NCBI RefSeq assembly: GCF_000143415.4
Contig: NW_003314303.1
Span: forward strand, 1,239,322 to 1,303,321
Source: Selaginella moellendorffii
Taxonomy: Eukaryota > Streptophyta > Lycopodiopsida > Selaginellales > Selaginellaceae
Reading direction: 5' to 3'
DNA length: 64,000 nt
Every line of letters starts with the position of its first letter. Within the stretch, counting starts at the first letter, position 1. The translations under genes were made by a program, and so were the position numbers. This document shows, piece by piece, positions 1-10,560 of the stretch. The notes under the pieces were generated by a model. It was not told where the DNA came from. It saw nothing but the letters and a program-made list of their open reading frames with translations, and ran no database searches.

Positions 1-118
1 GTACGTGGATCAGCACTTGCTTAAGGTACTCTATATTTTTCTTTCTACGCATTGCACACATGATGTTGAGTGATAGGCGATCCAGGCAGCGAGTGAAGCG
101 CAGCCCGCGCACAATCAT

Positions 119-3100
119 GATCTGATAGCGAAAGTTTTTTAAAAGTTAGGGTTTATAGCGTAAATGGCGCCATTTTGGCTTAGGGTTTGCAAGAGAGGGC
201 GATGGGGCCGGAGCGGTCGGTGTCCTACATTTCGCTGTTCCGGTTCGCGGATGCCAAAGATTTTGTGCTGATTGCGGCTGGCACGCTCGGCGCCGTCGTC
301 AATGGCCTCACTTTCCCTGCGATGCTCATCATTCGCGGCCGCATGATCGACAACTTTGGTACTTTGCCACAGGACGGCGCGATGAGCACGAAGTTCTCCC
401 AGGTGCGCGGTTTTCTCCCTGTTCTAAGTAGTGCGCTCGCTTTTTCTCCTTTGACTCCACCGGTTTTGGTGATTGGATCTTGGATTTGGTTGTGAGTGTG
501 GATTGGTTGTTTTGCTGCAGGACGCGCTTCTTTTTGTTTATATCGCCATTGTTGCGTGGATCGCGTCATACATTGGTATCTTATCCATAGACTAAAGAAA
601 AAGGAATAGAAGAACAACTTAGTGGGCTTGCTTAAATGTGTTTTTATCTCGTGTGGTTAAGACAGAAGTAAGCTGCTGGATGTTTACTGGCGAGAGGCAA
701 GCGTCGAGGCTGAGAGCACTGTATCTCAGATCTGTGCTCCGCCAGAACGTTTCTTTTCTTGACAACGAGCTTTCAGCAACTTACATTGTCAACTGCGTAT
801 CGGACGATACGCTCCTGGTGCAAGAGGCAATTAGCGAGAAGGTAACGTTGTCTTTCATATATTTTTTGTGTCGCTTTCGGATATTGATGTTTGCTGTGAA
901 GGTCTATATAGACTGGCAACTTCATCCGGAACGTTGTCCAGTTTGTGGGAGGATATTTGGTTGGATTTACGCAGTCTTGGAAGCTGGCAATCGCTATACT
1001 GCCTTTCACGCCGCTGCTCATTCTGCCAGGGGTGTTTTACGGGAGCGCCATCTTGAAGTTTGAGAATGAGAAGCAGGCCACGTACAGTAAAGCAGGGAAC
1101 ATGGCGGAGCAAACGATCGCGTGCATTCGTACTGTGTACTCACTTGTCGCGGAGACCAAGTCCCTTCGAGCTTATTCTCTTGCTCTCGAGGAAACCGTTG
1201 CATCTGGTTTAAAGCAGGGACTTATCAAGGGGCTGGTACTCGGTTCCAACGGGATCAGCTTCGTTTTATGGGCCTTCATGGCCTGGTTTGGAAGTGTGCT
1301 TGTCATGCACGGCGAAGCTAATGGTGCTGAGATTATCACTACCGGTTTGGCTCTGCTTAACGGAGGAAGGTACTTCTTCTCTTTTACGTTTGGAACAAAT
1401 GAAAACTTTGGTTTTTCTGATGCAGAGCTCTTGGTTTTGCCATGTCCAATCTTGGCGTTTTTGTTGAAGGACGCATGGCGGCATGGAGAATGTTTCACAT
1501 CATTAGGCGGATTCCACCCATCGACGTCGATAAATCTGACGGGAAAGCAATGCAATCTGTTCAAGGGCACATCAGACTGGAGGAAGTGGTATACGGCTAT
1601 CAGACAAGAGCTGACACACCCGTTCTTACCAGTTTCACACTGGACATACCCGCCGGTAACTCTGACTCTTGAGGTTTTTCGTTCTCTCATGAGCGTCAAA
1701 TGCAGGTAAAACCACCGCTTTAGTTGGCAGAAGTGGCTCCGGAAAATCTACTGTTATTTCTCTGCTGGAACGGTTTTACGATCCTTCAGCTGGTAGAATT
1801 CTTTTTGATGGAGTAGACATTAAGGAGCTTGACCTCAATTGGTATCGGCACCAGATTGGTCTTGTGAGCCGCGTTGTTTGCGACAACAATAAGGGAAAAC
1901 ATATTATACGGAAAGGAAGATGCCAGCGATGACGAGGTCTACAGAGCTGCTCACGCAGCAAATGCACATAGTTTTATTGTCAGGCTTCCCGAAGGCTACG
2001 ACACTCTGGTAAGCTGTCAGTTTTGAGATCACAAACTGTTCTCATCTCCTACACAGGTTGGCGAACGAGGACTAAAAATGTCCGGAGGTGAAAAGCAAAG
2101 GATTGCCTTAGCCAGGGCGATAATAAAGGAACCACGTATCCTTCTGCTGGATGAGCCTACCAGTGCTTTAGACATGAAGTCAGAAACAGCAGTTCTGGCT
2201 GCTTTAGAGAAGGCAAGGCTTGGACGCACGACGCTTATAGTCGCGCACAGGATTTCTACGATCCGGAACGCAGATGCAGTTGCTGTTTTAGAGTCGGGAA
2301 GGATAGTAGAGACTGGAAGACACGATGAGTTAATGGCAGTGGGGAAGGCGTACAGGGCTCTTGTTTCTTTGGAAACGCCTCGCAGTGCTCTGCTAGGCGG
2401 AGAAGATGCGGTGCATGCAAGTCCTGAGAATGCACAGTCATCACATTCAGCACCAGTTATCGCAGCCCAGAATGATCAAGATTCAGTTCTTTATCCCTCA
2501 AGGCGGATCAGGCCATCGTTCTTCCAGCTTTTGAGTTTAGCAACACCGGAATGGAAGCAGGGAGTGTTGGGACTCGCCGGTGCTCTTGGTTTTGGCGTTG
2601 TGCATCCAATGTACGCCTTTTTGCTGGGATGCATGGTTTCCGTATACTACCTGAACGATCACGAACAGATGCGGAAACAGATCAACCTCTACTGCGTCAT
2701 CTTTCCTGCGATGATGGCTGCGTCCTTTCTCGTGAACCTCGAGCAGCACTGTAACCTGGCAGCTGTTGGCGAGCATTTGTCAAAGAGGCTGCGTGAGGCG
2801 ATGCTGGCGGCGATCCTGAAGTTCGACGTTGGATGGTTCGACAGGGATGAAAACAGCAGCAGTGCAGTTTGTACACGCTTGTCCTACGACGCAAACGTGG
2901 TAAAGTCTTCGTGTTTTCCGTGGATATGTAACTAAGGAATCTCTTATCTACACAGGGTGGCATGTCATATCGCCGTTTTTGTGCTTACAGATTCGAGCTC
3001 TTATCACCGACCGTATCTCACTCCTCGTTCAGACGGGTAGCGCAGTAATTGTGAGTTTCACCATCGGACTGGTTGTTAACTGGAGGCTGGGAATACTCAT

Positions 3101-3513
3101 GATCGGGACTCAACCTCTGTTCGTCTTCTGCTACTACATCAAACTGGTATGTCTGAAAGGCTTTACGCACAAGTCTGCAAAGGCACACACCGAGGCAAGC
3201 CAGTTAGCTTGCGAAGCGATAAGTCAGCACAGGACAATCACAGCTTTTTGTTCTCAAGGCAGAGTTCTGGCAATGCTCCAATCCAGGCTAGATGCGTCGG
3301 TTACAGATCTGAAGAAGCGGTCTCACACTGCTGGATTGGGCCTGGGAGTTGCACACTTCGTTTTGTACGCATCATGGGGCCTTCAGTTCTGGTATGCGGG
3401 CGTGCTTGTCAGCAAGAGAAAGATCAGCTATCAGGACGTGTTCAAGATATTTTTCGTGTTCCTGAGCACGGGACGTGTGGTGGCAGAGGCACTTGGCCTG
3501 ACGCCCGACCTCG
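119..3513 (+). repeat. Left arm of 3.4-kb inverted duplication (ABCB)
   Basis: This arm matches the reverse complement of 13294-16692 almost base for base. The match begins just before the shared string tctgatagcg and stops abruptly inside exon 8 of the transporter, after the codons for TPDL. Coordinates of the two arms sum to about 16811 near the outer end and about 16806 further in. The shift reflects a 3-bp difference in intron 4 and an 8-bp deletion in exon 6. Only scattered substitutions are visible in coding parts, more in the promoter. The spacer between the arms is about 9.8 kb. Confidence 0.95.
202..3513 (+). pseudogene. ABCB transporter, truncated and frameshifted copy
   Basis: This is the partial duplicate of the ABCB gene at 12382-16609. 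Exons 1-5 (202-402, 521-575, 666-841, 912-1369, 1426-1655) read as the first transmembrane domain and the start of NBD1. Exon 6 (1706-2008) carries Walker [10 protein letters not shown] but has lost 8 bp at 1870/1871 relative to the other copy. That removes the Q-loop residues QEPA and shifts the frame. Exon 7 (2057-2899) still shows signature MSGGEKQR, Walker [12 protein letters not shown] and part of TMD2. Exon 8 starts at 2991 and homology ends at 3513, so NBD2 is absent and unrelated sequence runs to a stop near 3596. The promoter was copied too, so it may be transcribed, but no complete transporter can result. Confidence 0.92.
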
Positions 3514-3654
3514 TCATGAGCTCTATAACATCTCTGAAGCGCATCAGCGGGGTCGTTCCTAGGGAGTGGTATTCACGAGAATCCATTGGGACTTGAAACC
3601 CTAAATGATGTTCAAGTTCTCGGACTTGGACTCGATCCGCGGACGCGAGACAGA

Positions 3655-4085
3655 GAATCTAATGTGGACCACGACACGCATCAAATGGCGACTCTTTGTC
3701 CCGGATTTGCTCGTGGATCTCTCGCACCATGCGCCGGAAGAGCTCCAGAGCGAGCTCGTCTTGGCCGTTGTCGACGCAGCCAAAGATCATGGACGTCCAC
3801 GAGATGACGTTGCGATCTTGCATGGAGTCGAAAACTCCCTGCGGATTCCGCGTACATGTCGACGAGGGAAAATGCTGGAGTGAGCCATACCTTTCTTCAG
3901 AGAAGCGAGCTTGACGAGCCGGGAGTCGATCTCCACGGCCTCCCCCTTCACTGCGCAGCAGCCGCAAGCCTTGATCGCAGCTAGAAACGTTCTCGGTCGT
4001 GGCCCTTGAGCCCGGCAAACGAGAGGCTAGTCTTGGCGGGATCGCCAAGTGCTTCCTCTTGTACTCCTCGCGGTTGAGAAAGTAT
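3655..4085 (-). pseudogene. PPR protein fragment
   Basis: On the minus strand one frame gives VFDSMQDRNVISWTSMIFG followed by ENG-like and LALELFRRM residues. This is the classic pentatricopeptide motif of plant organellar RNA-binding proteins. Further upstream another frame reads AAIKACGCCAVKGEAVEID and LVKLASLKKGMAHSS, which resembles the repeat region before it in lycophyte PPR proteins. The pieces lie in different frames and there is no start or continuous ORF. It is therefore a decayed fragment, probably one and a half repeats. It starts about 140 bp from the broken end of the ABCB pseudogene. Confidence 0.65.
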
Positions 4086-4249
4086 GCATATGAATACAGG
4101 CGATAGTCATCGTCATTGTAGCTATCATCATCTCCCTCTTGAGTCCTCGGCCTCGCCGCACGCTATTGCCAAAGCCACAAAGACTTAGAAATGGAAAAAA
4201 CTAGAGTAGAGATCGGTGCTTACCGTGGCGAGTTGCATCAGGGGTGCGT

Positions 4250-4830
4250 TTGATCTTCTGGGCGCGTTTACTCTCTGCACCACACCGCCCCGCCTTTCTC
4301 GACCCATTCCCGGAGAAGCTCTTTCACTCGAGGCAGCACTATGAACTCCACGTCTAGGCTGAAAACCAGCTAGAATCGGCTGCTGCACTTCAGCAGGAGG
4401 CACAGCCTCGATCCGCCAGTAACGTCCACGAGCAGTCGCAAAAGAAGATCGTCAAGAAGTGCTGCCTTGCGAGAAATCAAAGCTGGAGCACTCCAGCCCC
4501 TGGCAGACCGCGAGAGCTCCTCCGGTGTGGCCGCGAGAGCTCCTCCGTGGGGAGCTGGACGATCCTTGTTGCAAACATCCCAGCTTCCTTCTCCGTGTCC
4601 CTGTGGAACTTTTGGAGTGTCCTCCAGCCTCGTAGAGCAGCGGCTTGTAGAGCTTTACGTCGAGCTCCAGAGCTCTGGCATCCAGTCCCATGGCGGCGAG
4701 ACCACAGACGAGAAGAAGCTTGGGGCAGGAGATCTTATCTGGACTCGAGGAGCGTCCTCTCGCCGAGACCGTATGGCGCTTGCTGGCAAACCGACTTGGC
4801 CAGACTGGGAATCCATAACTCCCTTAAACC
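4250..4830 (-). pseudogene. 2-oxoglutarate/Fe(II) oxygenase-like fragment, decayed
   Basis: Minus-strand translation in several frames yields pieces that line up with a prolyl-4-hydroxylase-like fold: QAPYGLGERTLL, then LDVKLYKPLLYEAGGH, then in a shifted frame HRDTEKEAGMFAT and VQLPTEE, then a distant FFCDCSWTLL piece. In the family the HxD of the HRDTE segment binds iron. Stops and frame changes separate all pieces, so no protein is made. The assignment rests on motif memory from plant and fungal homologs and is moderate. Nothing else is visible between this relic and the PPR fragment. Confidence 0.5.
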
Positions 4831-4952
4831 CTAAAATGTGTTGCTCAATTTTATGTTTGTTAGTAGCAGCATACTAGAAAAATCAAGTTGCACCAAGGCT
4901 AGCTAAGCCACAAAAGACTAAAAGACTGCTTCTTGGGTTTAAAATTTGGGGT

Positions 4953-5147
4953 GGTTGGGTTGTGCCAGGCTCAAGCGGTAGTGTAAGGCCAAAGTGACAC
5001 GTGGAAGACCGGGTAGCAAGCTACCAGTGGCCCTCCTCCCACAAAAAATTAGGTTAATAGCGTTGGGACACGTGGTCCCATATCAGCTATTAAACTGATA
5101 AGAACAGATACTACATTTGATCTTAGCCAAAAAGCTGAGAAAGGTAT
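4953..5147 (-). ncRNA. U2 spliceosomal snRNA
   Basis: The minus strand begins ATACCTTTCTCAGCTTTTTG and continues with the strictly conserved U2 5' domain. It includes the branch-site recognition element GTAGTA within ATGTAGTATCTGTTC, stem II, and an Sm-site-like AATTTTTTG. The 3' domain has the expected GC-rich stem-loops and ends near a CAACCC run, giving about 195 nt, the usual plant length; the exact 3' end is my estimate. U2 pairs with the intron branch point in the spliceosome. No disruptive change is visible in the conserved 5' half, so the copy looks functional. A TATA element lies about 31-35 bp upstream. It sits between gene relics inside the inverted duplication. Confidence 0.93.
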
Positions 5148-5490
5148 GAACTTTCCATGCTCAGACTTTTATTTTCATTATACGCTAAGTCTCTCTTTTT
5201 TGTTTTACGTTCTAAGTTCTTGCTATAGGTGGTGCTTTGGTAAGCAACTGCCAAAGCTTTTCTATTGATCTTGTGTTCCAGCTTCTTTCGTGCTCTAGAA
5301 TAGTTGTCTAGAGCTAAAGCTCAAGCTCAAAGCTTTGTAGGTTTTAAATTCACTTTCTTTTTATATTTCTTCATCGCGTAAGCGCGGTGTGGAAGCAGTT
5401 TAGAAGAAGAAACTACTTTTCTAGAGCTGGATTCGTATCGCTGTAACTTCGATCTTCCTCCTGGCGAAACAAGACATCTGAAACGAAAAA
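5148..5490. other. No gene seen; U2 snRNA upstream region
   Basis: Apart from the TATA element I see no coding exon, RNA or repeat in these 340 bases. The sequence is moderately AT-rich with short T-runs. Confidence 0.5.
5178..5182 (-). promoter_or_regulatory. TATA element of the U2 snRNA gene
   Basis: On the minus strand TATAA occurs 31-35 bp before the U2 start, the position used by plant pol II snRNA promoters. I searched by eye for the plant upstream sequence element RTCCCACATCG at about -70 and did not find it. Confidence 0.5.
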
Positions 5491-5555
5491 TGCGGTGAAC
5501 GTGGAACGAACACGCGACCTTCAGTCTGAGGCTCTCCCAACTGAGCTGTCCCCGC
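5491..5555 (-). pseudogene. tRNA-Phe(GAA) pseudogene with 8-nt deletion
   Basis: The minus strand reads GCGGGGACAGCTCAGTTGGG and continues as plant tRNA-Phe through the D-arm and the start of the anticodon loop CTGAAG. It then jumps to the T-arm and ends in CACCGCA. Compared with the standard 73-nt gene, 8 nt are missing: the last loop bases and the 3' half of the anticodon stem. In the normal gene CTGAAG occurs twice, 8 nt apart, so loss of one repeat copy explains the deletion exactly. Further changes in the T-loop (GTTCGTTCC) and T-stem agree with decay. It cannot fold as a tRNA. Confidence 0.85.
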
Positions 5556-5689
5556 TTACTTTGACTGATTAATAACATTGATTTGTTCTTTAAAAAAAAG
5601 GGAAATTGAACAAACGTTAGAAGTTGAGAACAAAAGCTAAACTGATGAGTATAATATGAAAGGCTATTTGCTAGAAAAACTTTTCACCA

Positions 5690-7345
5690 CTACTTTGTAA
5701 GGAATTTCCTGTACCACCGTGCGGATGTTACCAATGTGGGAATTCTTTGCAAGTCCTTCCCATACTCGACGTGATAGAGGCCGAATTTCACTGACAGTCC
5801 TCTCGTCCACTCGAAGTTACCCAGCAGAGACCATACGAAGTAGCCTCGACCATCGGAGCCACCGCTATGCAAGCACGGAGATGATGAAAAAGAGAACATG
5901 CGTTTGCCAGGTGAGTACCTTCAATGGAGCTGTCACATTTGTAACATCGCTTATTCCTGATAGCGAGTTTTGGTTTTTTTTTTTTTTTTTTGTGAAAGAA
6001 ACTTTAAGTTGAGAAGGCGCGTCATTCCGAACGGAACGATGTAAAAGCCATTCACGTTCTGTAAAATTAAATGATCATTCCTCGTATCTGCGACCAACCA
6101 CAATGGGATTCAGGCTTTTGAAGAAAGAGTAAACCTGTTTTCTCTAAGAGAAAACTCCGGTGTCTTTGAAATAGGCTTGGTGGGAGAATGCTGCCTGTGG
6201 TAGATTAGAATTAGCAGAATCTGCGTCATAAAAGCTGGTGGTCATTAATCCCGACGAAGTCATGAGATCCTTTGAGACGTTTTGATTGTTCTTTCGTAAA
6301 CCTTGGAAGACGGTCACGAACGCGAGAACGCATTGTTGCTGGACAAACATGATTGGATCCAGCATCCTAGAACGATTCTTTGTCAGAAACTCCAGAAGAG
6401 CAGTTCTTACCATCCAAGATTGAAGTCCAGGGCTCTCCTAGCTGCAGCTTTATCCTTTGATAAATTAGAGAAAATTGTGCATCGAGCGTAATACCGATGA
6501 TTCCAGCTTGTTTCTCCTGATAAAAGAAAAGAAACGAGAAATCCAATCAGGAAACGAAACACAATTTTTGAGACCTGGTATTTTTCTCGATATATCTTCA
6601 CTGCGGACGCGTGAGATAAAAGAAGATGACGTCCAACGATGTAAGGCTCCCCTGAAGAGTTCCCAGCAGAGCAGTTGCTAACTTCAGACGAGCATCTTCC
6701 AGGAGCAAGCAAGCCAAAGTTGTAACCAAAGTTACAGATTGCATGAGGCTCGTTGAAAGTAATCAAGTGCTTACACGATCTCCAAACGCTCTGAAGCATG
6801 CTTCGACATAAGCTGCATAATCATCCCTGTAAAGATCAAAGCTATAAGCACAATGGACTCCTTCAAGTTTAGTGAAAACTACGTTTTTGTCATGTCTGTT
6901 TGTTTTTTAGTGAAATAAAGTTACATAAGGTTGAATACCTATTAAGAATCAGTTAAGAAAACAAAAGAAAAAGGCACATTGTCTTCAACATTAAGATGGT
7001 TGTAATACTTCACACCTTCCTGGTTTATTTTGCCACTCCCCTCTGCAAGAATTTCACAAAGACGCAAGTAGCTGATATGTATCTTACCAGGGAAAATCCG
7101 AGATCAGGAGATGGAAAATCTGTAAGCACCATTAATCCGACGTCTTCCTGTTTGTTCACAGTCACGAGCAAAGCCAAACCAGATAGAGCTTGCAGAACCT
7201 TATAACGATGATACTGATCCACTGCAACATCTCCAGGTGTTCCATCCATTACTTTTCCGGGAGTGTGAGCATAAACGTCCCAGATGCTTGGGCCCCTTCC
7301 ACCTTCTTTAATAGCGCCTTCATACTGCAACATAAACGTTGCTTG
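5690..7345 (-). pseudogene. GH1 beta-glucosidase pseudogene
   Basis: Exon-like blocks of a family 1 glycosyl hydrolase run in order on the minus strand. An N-terminal block has [17 protein letters not shown] and [12 protein letters not shown]. Next comes EDVGLM, then RFSIS-stop-SRIFPG, where the family tryptophan is a TGA (7104-7106). Then follow [14 protein letters not shown], the acid/base motif TFNEP, ARRALDFNLGW and [29 protein letters not shown], and the C-terminal [14 protein letters not shown] one-base insertion near 6243 shifts the frame before FYDADSA. I cannot find the second catalytic glutamate motif (TENG) where it should be; a poly-A/T tract near 5975-5990 sits there. Stop, frameshift and missing nucleophile together make it a pseudogene. 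Confidence 0.85.
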
Positions 7346-7379
7346 AAGAATGACGAAAAGCGCTAAGCTCCACCTGGTA

Positions 7380-7770
7380 TGACGCGGACGATGTTCCAGC
7401 TTGAAGCAGCGCATTCTGGAAAGGGTCCAGTCCGAGGCAGTGACGCTATCCCGTTCTCAAGCCACTCATAAGATGCATTCACTTGAGCGTAGTCATCCAA
7501 GCCCACGATCCGGTCGATCTCGGACTTTGGTGCACGAGTCATGAAGCCACCGTTTATAGAGCGTCCTCCCCCAAGGATTCTTGCTCTTGCATTTGGTACC
7601 AGATCTGTGGTAAAAAATCCTTGAGAATGAGCTTGATCGAGAATGCTCAATGCAGAATTCTCTTCTCTCATGAACACGGCATTTCCATACGGCGAGTCGC
7701 CTCTTTCCAGGAGCAGGACTTTGGACTTTCGCGACAGAGATGTATCATATTTTTACTATTGCAATCTCTG
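7380..7770 (-). pseudogene. HOTHEAD-like GMC oxidoreductase fragment
   Basis: One minus-strand frame gives VLLLERGDSPYGNAVFM, then ARARILGGGRSINGGFMTRA and [14 protein letters not shown]. These are the FAD-binding N-terminal portion and the first GMC signature of HOTHEAD/mandelonitrile-lyase-like enzymes. The Rossmann GxGxxG segment upstream is out of frame or degraded. The C-terminal two thirds are missing, and the block stops right where the beta-glucosidase relic begins on the same strand. It is a partial, dead copy. Confidence 0.75.
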
Positions 7771-8151
7771 TGTGGATCCTCTGGCAGGTTTCAGCATCCC
7801 TTTAGCTTTCGCATGCCATCAGTGCCGCAGATGGGAGATTCTAGCTCCTTCACCAAAAAGCCAATGCAAAAAACACTCCGAGGCTTCTAAACACCAGCAC
7901 GAGATAGGCGCAGCACTTCCACGAGCAAACTTTGCCACTCTGCACAAGAACAAGGCTGATCAACCTGGCTATAATAGACGATATAGTAAGATACAATGTT
8001 TATATAGTTCCTCAAGAAGCATAAGATTGACACATTCAAATGAAACATTACTTTCTAACTTGATGCTTCCCAGAGAAACAAATACAGTTGAGAGCTGTCA
8101 TTAAACATTTGCTAGAGTAATACTATTAAAGTTATTAGGGCTGTTTTATTA

Positions 8152-9976
8152 ATGGGCTTGGTTCATATAAGCGAGGAGAAGAGAAAGGCGGTGGTGGATC
8201 TCGACAATGTGGAGCTCCAGCGAGTCGCCTCCATCCTCCACTCCGTGGTAAGCAAGCTTGGCGACGACAGCCCCGTCGAGCTCGCCAGGCTATGGTCGCT
8301 CGCCGCTAAATGCCACAAGCCCACGCTCACTGTGAACGTTGTCACGCCATCCGCCGCCGCCCTCAAGCAGCGCTTGGCGATCCAGCGCCAGAACTTGGAA
8401 CCCAATCTCTCCATCGCCCCCGCCTTGCAACCCATCCCTGCACCACCGCCTCCTCCATCAGCTTCTTCATCTTTGTTCTTCACCACCACCACCAACAGTG
8501 CTACAGATGCTCCATCGCCATCGCCCCCTCTTGCAGTGGCAAGCCGAGGATTCGGCCAGTCTCTCGAGGAAGCGTTCGCCGGGCTGGGCCGGCTCAAAGA
8601 TCCCGAGAAGGAGAATCAAAATGCGGTATCTCCAGTGCTGGAAGCTCCTCAAGTTGGCGGTGGTCTCCAAGAGAATGAGGTAAGCAAACTTCCCTCTTGG
8701 TTCTCGCTAAGTTCTGCTATGATCTTCCATGGCAGCCCAAGCTGGAAGGCTCTTGCTTTGGAGCTTGCAAGCTTCGCAGGCTGTCTGTGGAGATGAGTCC
8801 CTGGAAAGGATGCCTCGCGACTCCATCGTCCGAGCACAATAACTCGGCCATCTCGGCGCTTCTCTACTGTCCGGTGCTCGAGGCCTTCTCGGGGGACTGG
8901 GAGCAGAAAGGCTGGCTCTTCTCAGCGTCACACAACCTTCTCAATCTCTGGGTGTGCTCTCGAAAGCCAGTCGGCCACCCTCTCGAGGTAGCCACACTTC
9001 AAAAGCTTGACGTTTGCAAACTCTTTATGATCTCGTTCTTGCCAGCTGATGCATTCGCAGAACACTGCCACCGTCGTGGATGCCATGGACGTCGACATGG
9101 GTGTCAAGGTGATCATGTCCGTGGGCTCTCCTCGGCCGGGAAGGCCCTTTCGCGTTGCTCTCCACAGCCTCCAGACGAAGAACTTATTCGAGCCTCTGGT
9201 AATTTCCGTGCTTGTGTCCTCCTTCCAGAATCACGTCGTGGTGCTCGCAGGGAACGATCCAAATCCCGGAGAGAACCTCTCCCGAGTTCCTCAAGCAGAT
9301 CTACGCCGGGTCCTCGAGAATGGTTCACGTCTCGTCCCTCCAGCCTTTCAAAGGACCTCTCAAGACAGCTCTAGCTGTTGGTCTCGGAGGAGATGTCCTG
9401 GTCTACGAGCTGGCCGCCGCGTCGACAGTGGAGGCCATCGTCGCTCCAAGAGCTTCGTGGAGAGCTCACGACACCGCCATCTCGTGCATGCATCCCAGCG
9501 CGTTTTGCTGCAGCATCATCACCGGTGCCTGCGATGGATCGATCAAGCTCTGGGACCTGAGAAGCAAGCCCACGCTTCCCTCCCGCCAGTGTGGACACCA
9601 GAAGCAAGTAACCGGCCTTGCAGTGCTCGACACCACCACCCTTTGCAGCTCCGGCACTGACGGCTCCATCCACTTCTGGGACTTGCGCTCGACCAACCGA
9701 GCTTTCGCCAGCGTCATTCCGGACGGGAAGCCGGTGCTCAACATGGCGTCGGCGTCGTCGTCACCGAGCTTGATCGCCTTCACGACGCGGCAGAGCCTCT
9801 ACTGCCTCGAGTTTTGCGGGCCAGAGGGGATGACCACCATGCTCTCGCCGCTACGGCCTCTCCCTCCGGTGGGGCCTTGCACGGCGGTCAAGTGGAACAC
9901 CAACAGCAAGCACGTCTACGCCGCTGGCGTCGATGGAACCATCAGCGTCTTCAAGAATGCGTCGTCCTCGTCTTGA
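8152..9976 (+). CDS. WD40-repeat protein
   Basis: Four exons (8152-8679, 8736-8987, 9046-9198, 9251-9976) with GT/AG introns of 52-58 bp join to a 552-residue protein. Residues 1-80 are mostly helical and charged, followed by a Pro/Ser-rich linker (about 95-135) with runs such as PAPPPPPS. The C-terminal two thirds contain WD40 blades, clearest as ACDGSIKLWDLRS and GTDGSIHFWDLRS, and a last blade VDGTISVFKNAS. The third intron could also use an acceptor near 9230, but only the one at 9250 keeps the blade frame. WD40 propellers act as protein-interaction platforms; I do not recognise the specific family. It is the only intact protein gene between the two ABCB arms. Confidence 0.8.
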
Positions 9977-10560
9977 AGAAGATCAAGGCTTTCAAGACCG
10001 GGTTGGCCGATCGTTTTAAGTTCGTGTTCTTTCAAAGCTCTTGCCACGCGTAGTATCATCTCATGTCATGAGAATGGAGACGAAGAATCAGCTCTCTATC
10101 AATTCATACTTGACGAAGGTGGCAAACCCAGCACGGCGACTTTGGTTTTTAAATCTCTTTTCTAGTCGCGAGCAAAGGAGATGCATCGAAGGGAGATTCC
10201 CGAAGAGAGGAACGTATTCGCAAATGATCGTGTCACTCTCCTTGTAGCACTCTTGTTTTACTGAGGAGGAGCAATCACAGCTCAAAGAAATACTAGTGAG
10301 GTTTTTGGACACACCATGCTGGCAATTCTTACGCGAAGAGCCGGAGCGCGGTCTTCAAGTCTTTGAAAGGATCTGGCAACCCGGTCTCCTGGACTGCATC
10401 GTTTGTGATTCCTGCGGTGAAAGTGAGGCTGTGCTCAAGACGGTTGAAAGAAGAACGAGGAAGTAACGAGGTGAACTTGGTGACATATGTTGCAGCTCTT
10501 AGGGTGAAGATTATAGTTCCTGATCCAAAAGAGCTTATCAACTCACTATAGCAAAGATTT
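9977..10560. other. No gene seen; unassigned coding-like stretch
   Basis: Downstream of the WD40 gene, the minus strand at 10329-10541 gives a 70-residue frame ending LPDPFKDLKTALRLFA that I cannot place. No splice-linked partner was found. Nothing else is visible. Confidence 0.35.

Noticed and set aside
225-617. 130-codon frame opposite the ABCB pseudogene, repeated at 16194-16586
   Set aside because: It is the antisense shadow of exon 1 and intron 1 and occurs in both arms only because the DNA is duplicated; no motif.
10329-10541. 70-codon minus-strand frame
   Set aside because: It looks partly coding but has no start context, splice partner or motif, so I note it only in the gap entry.
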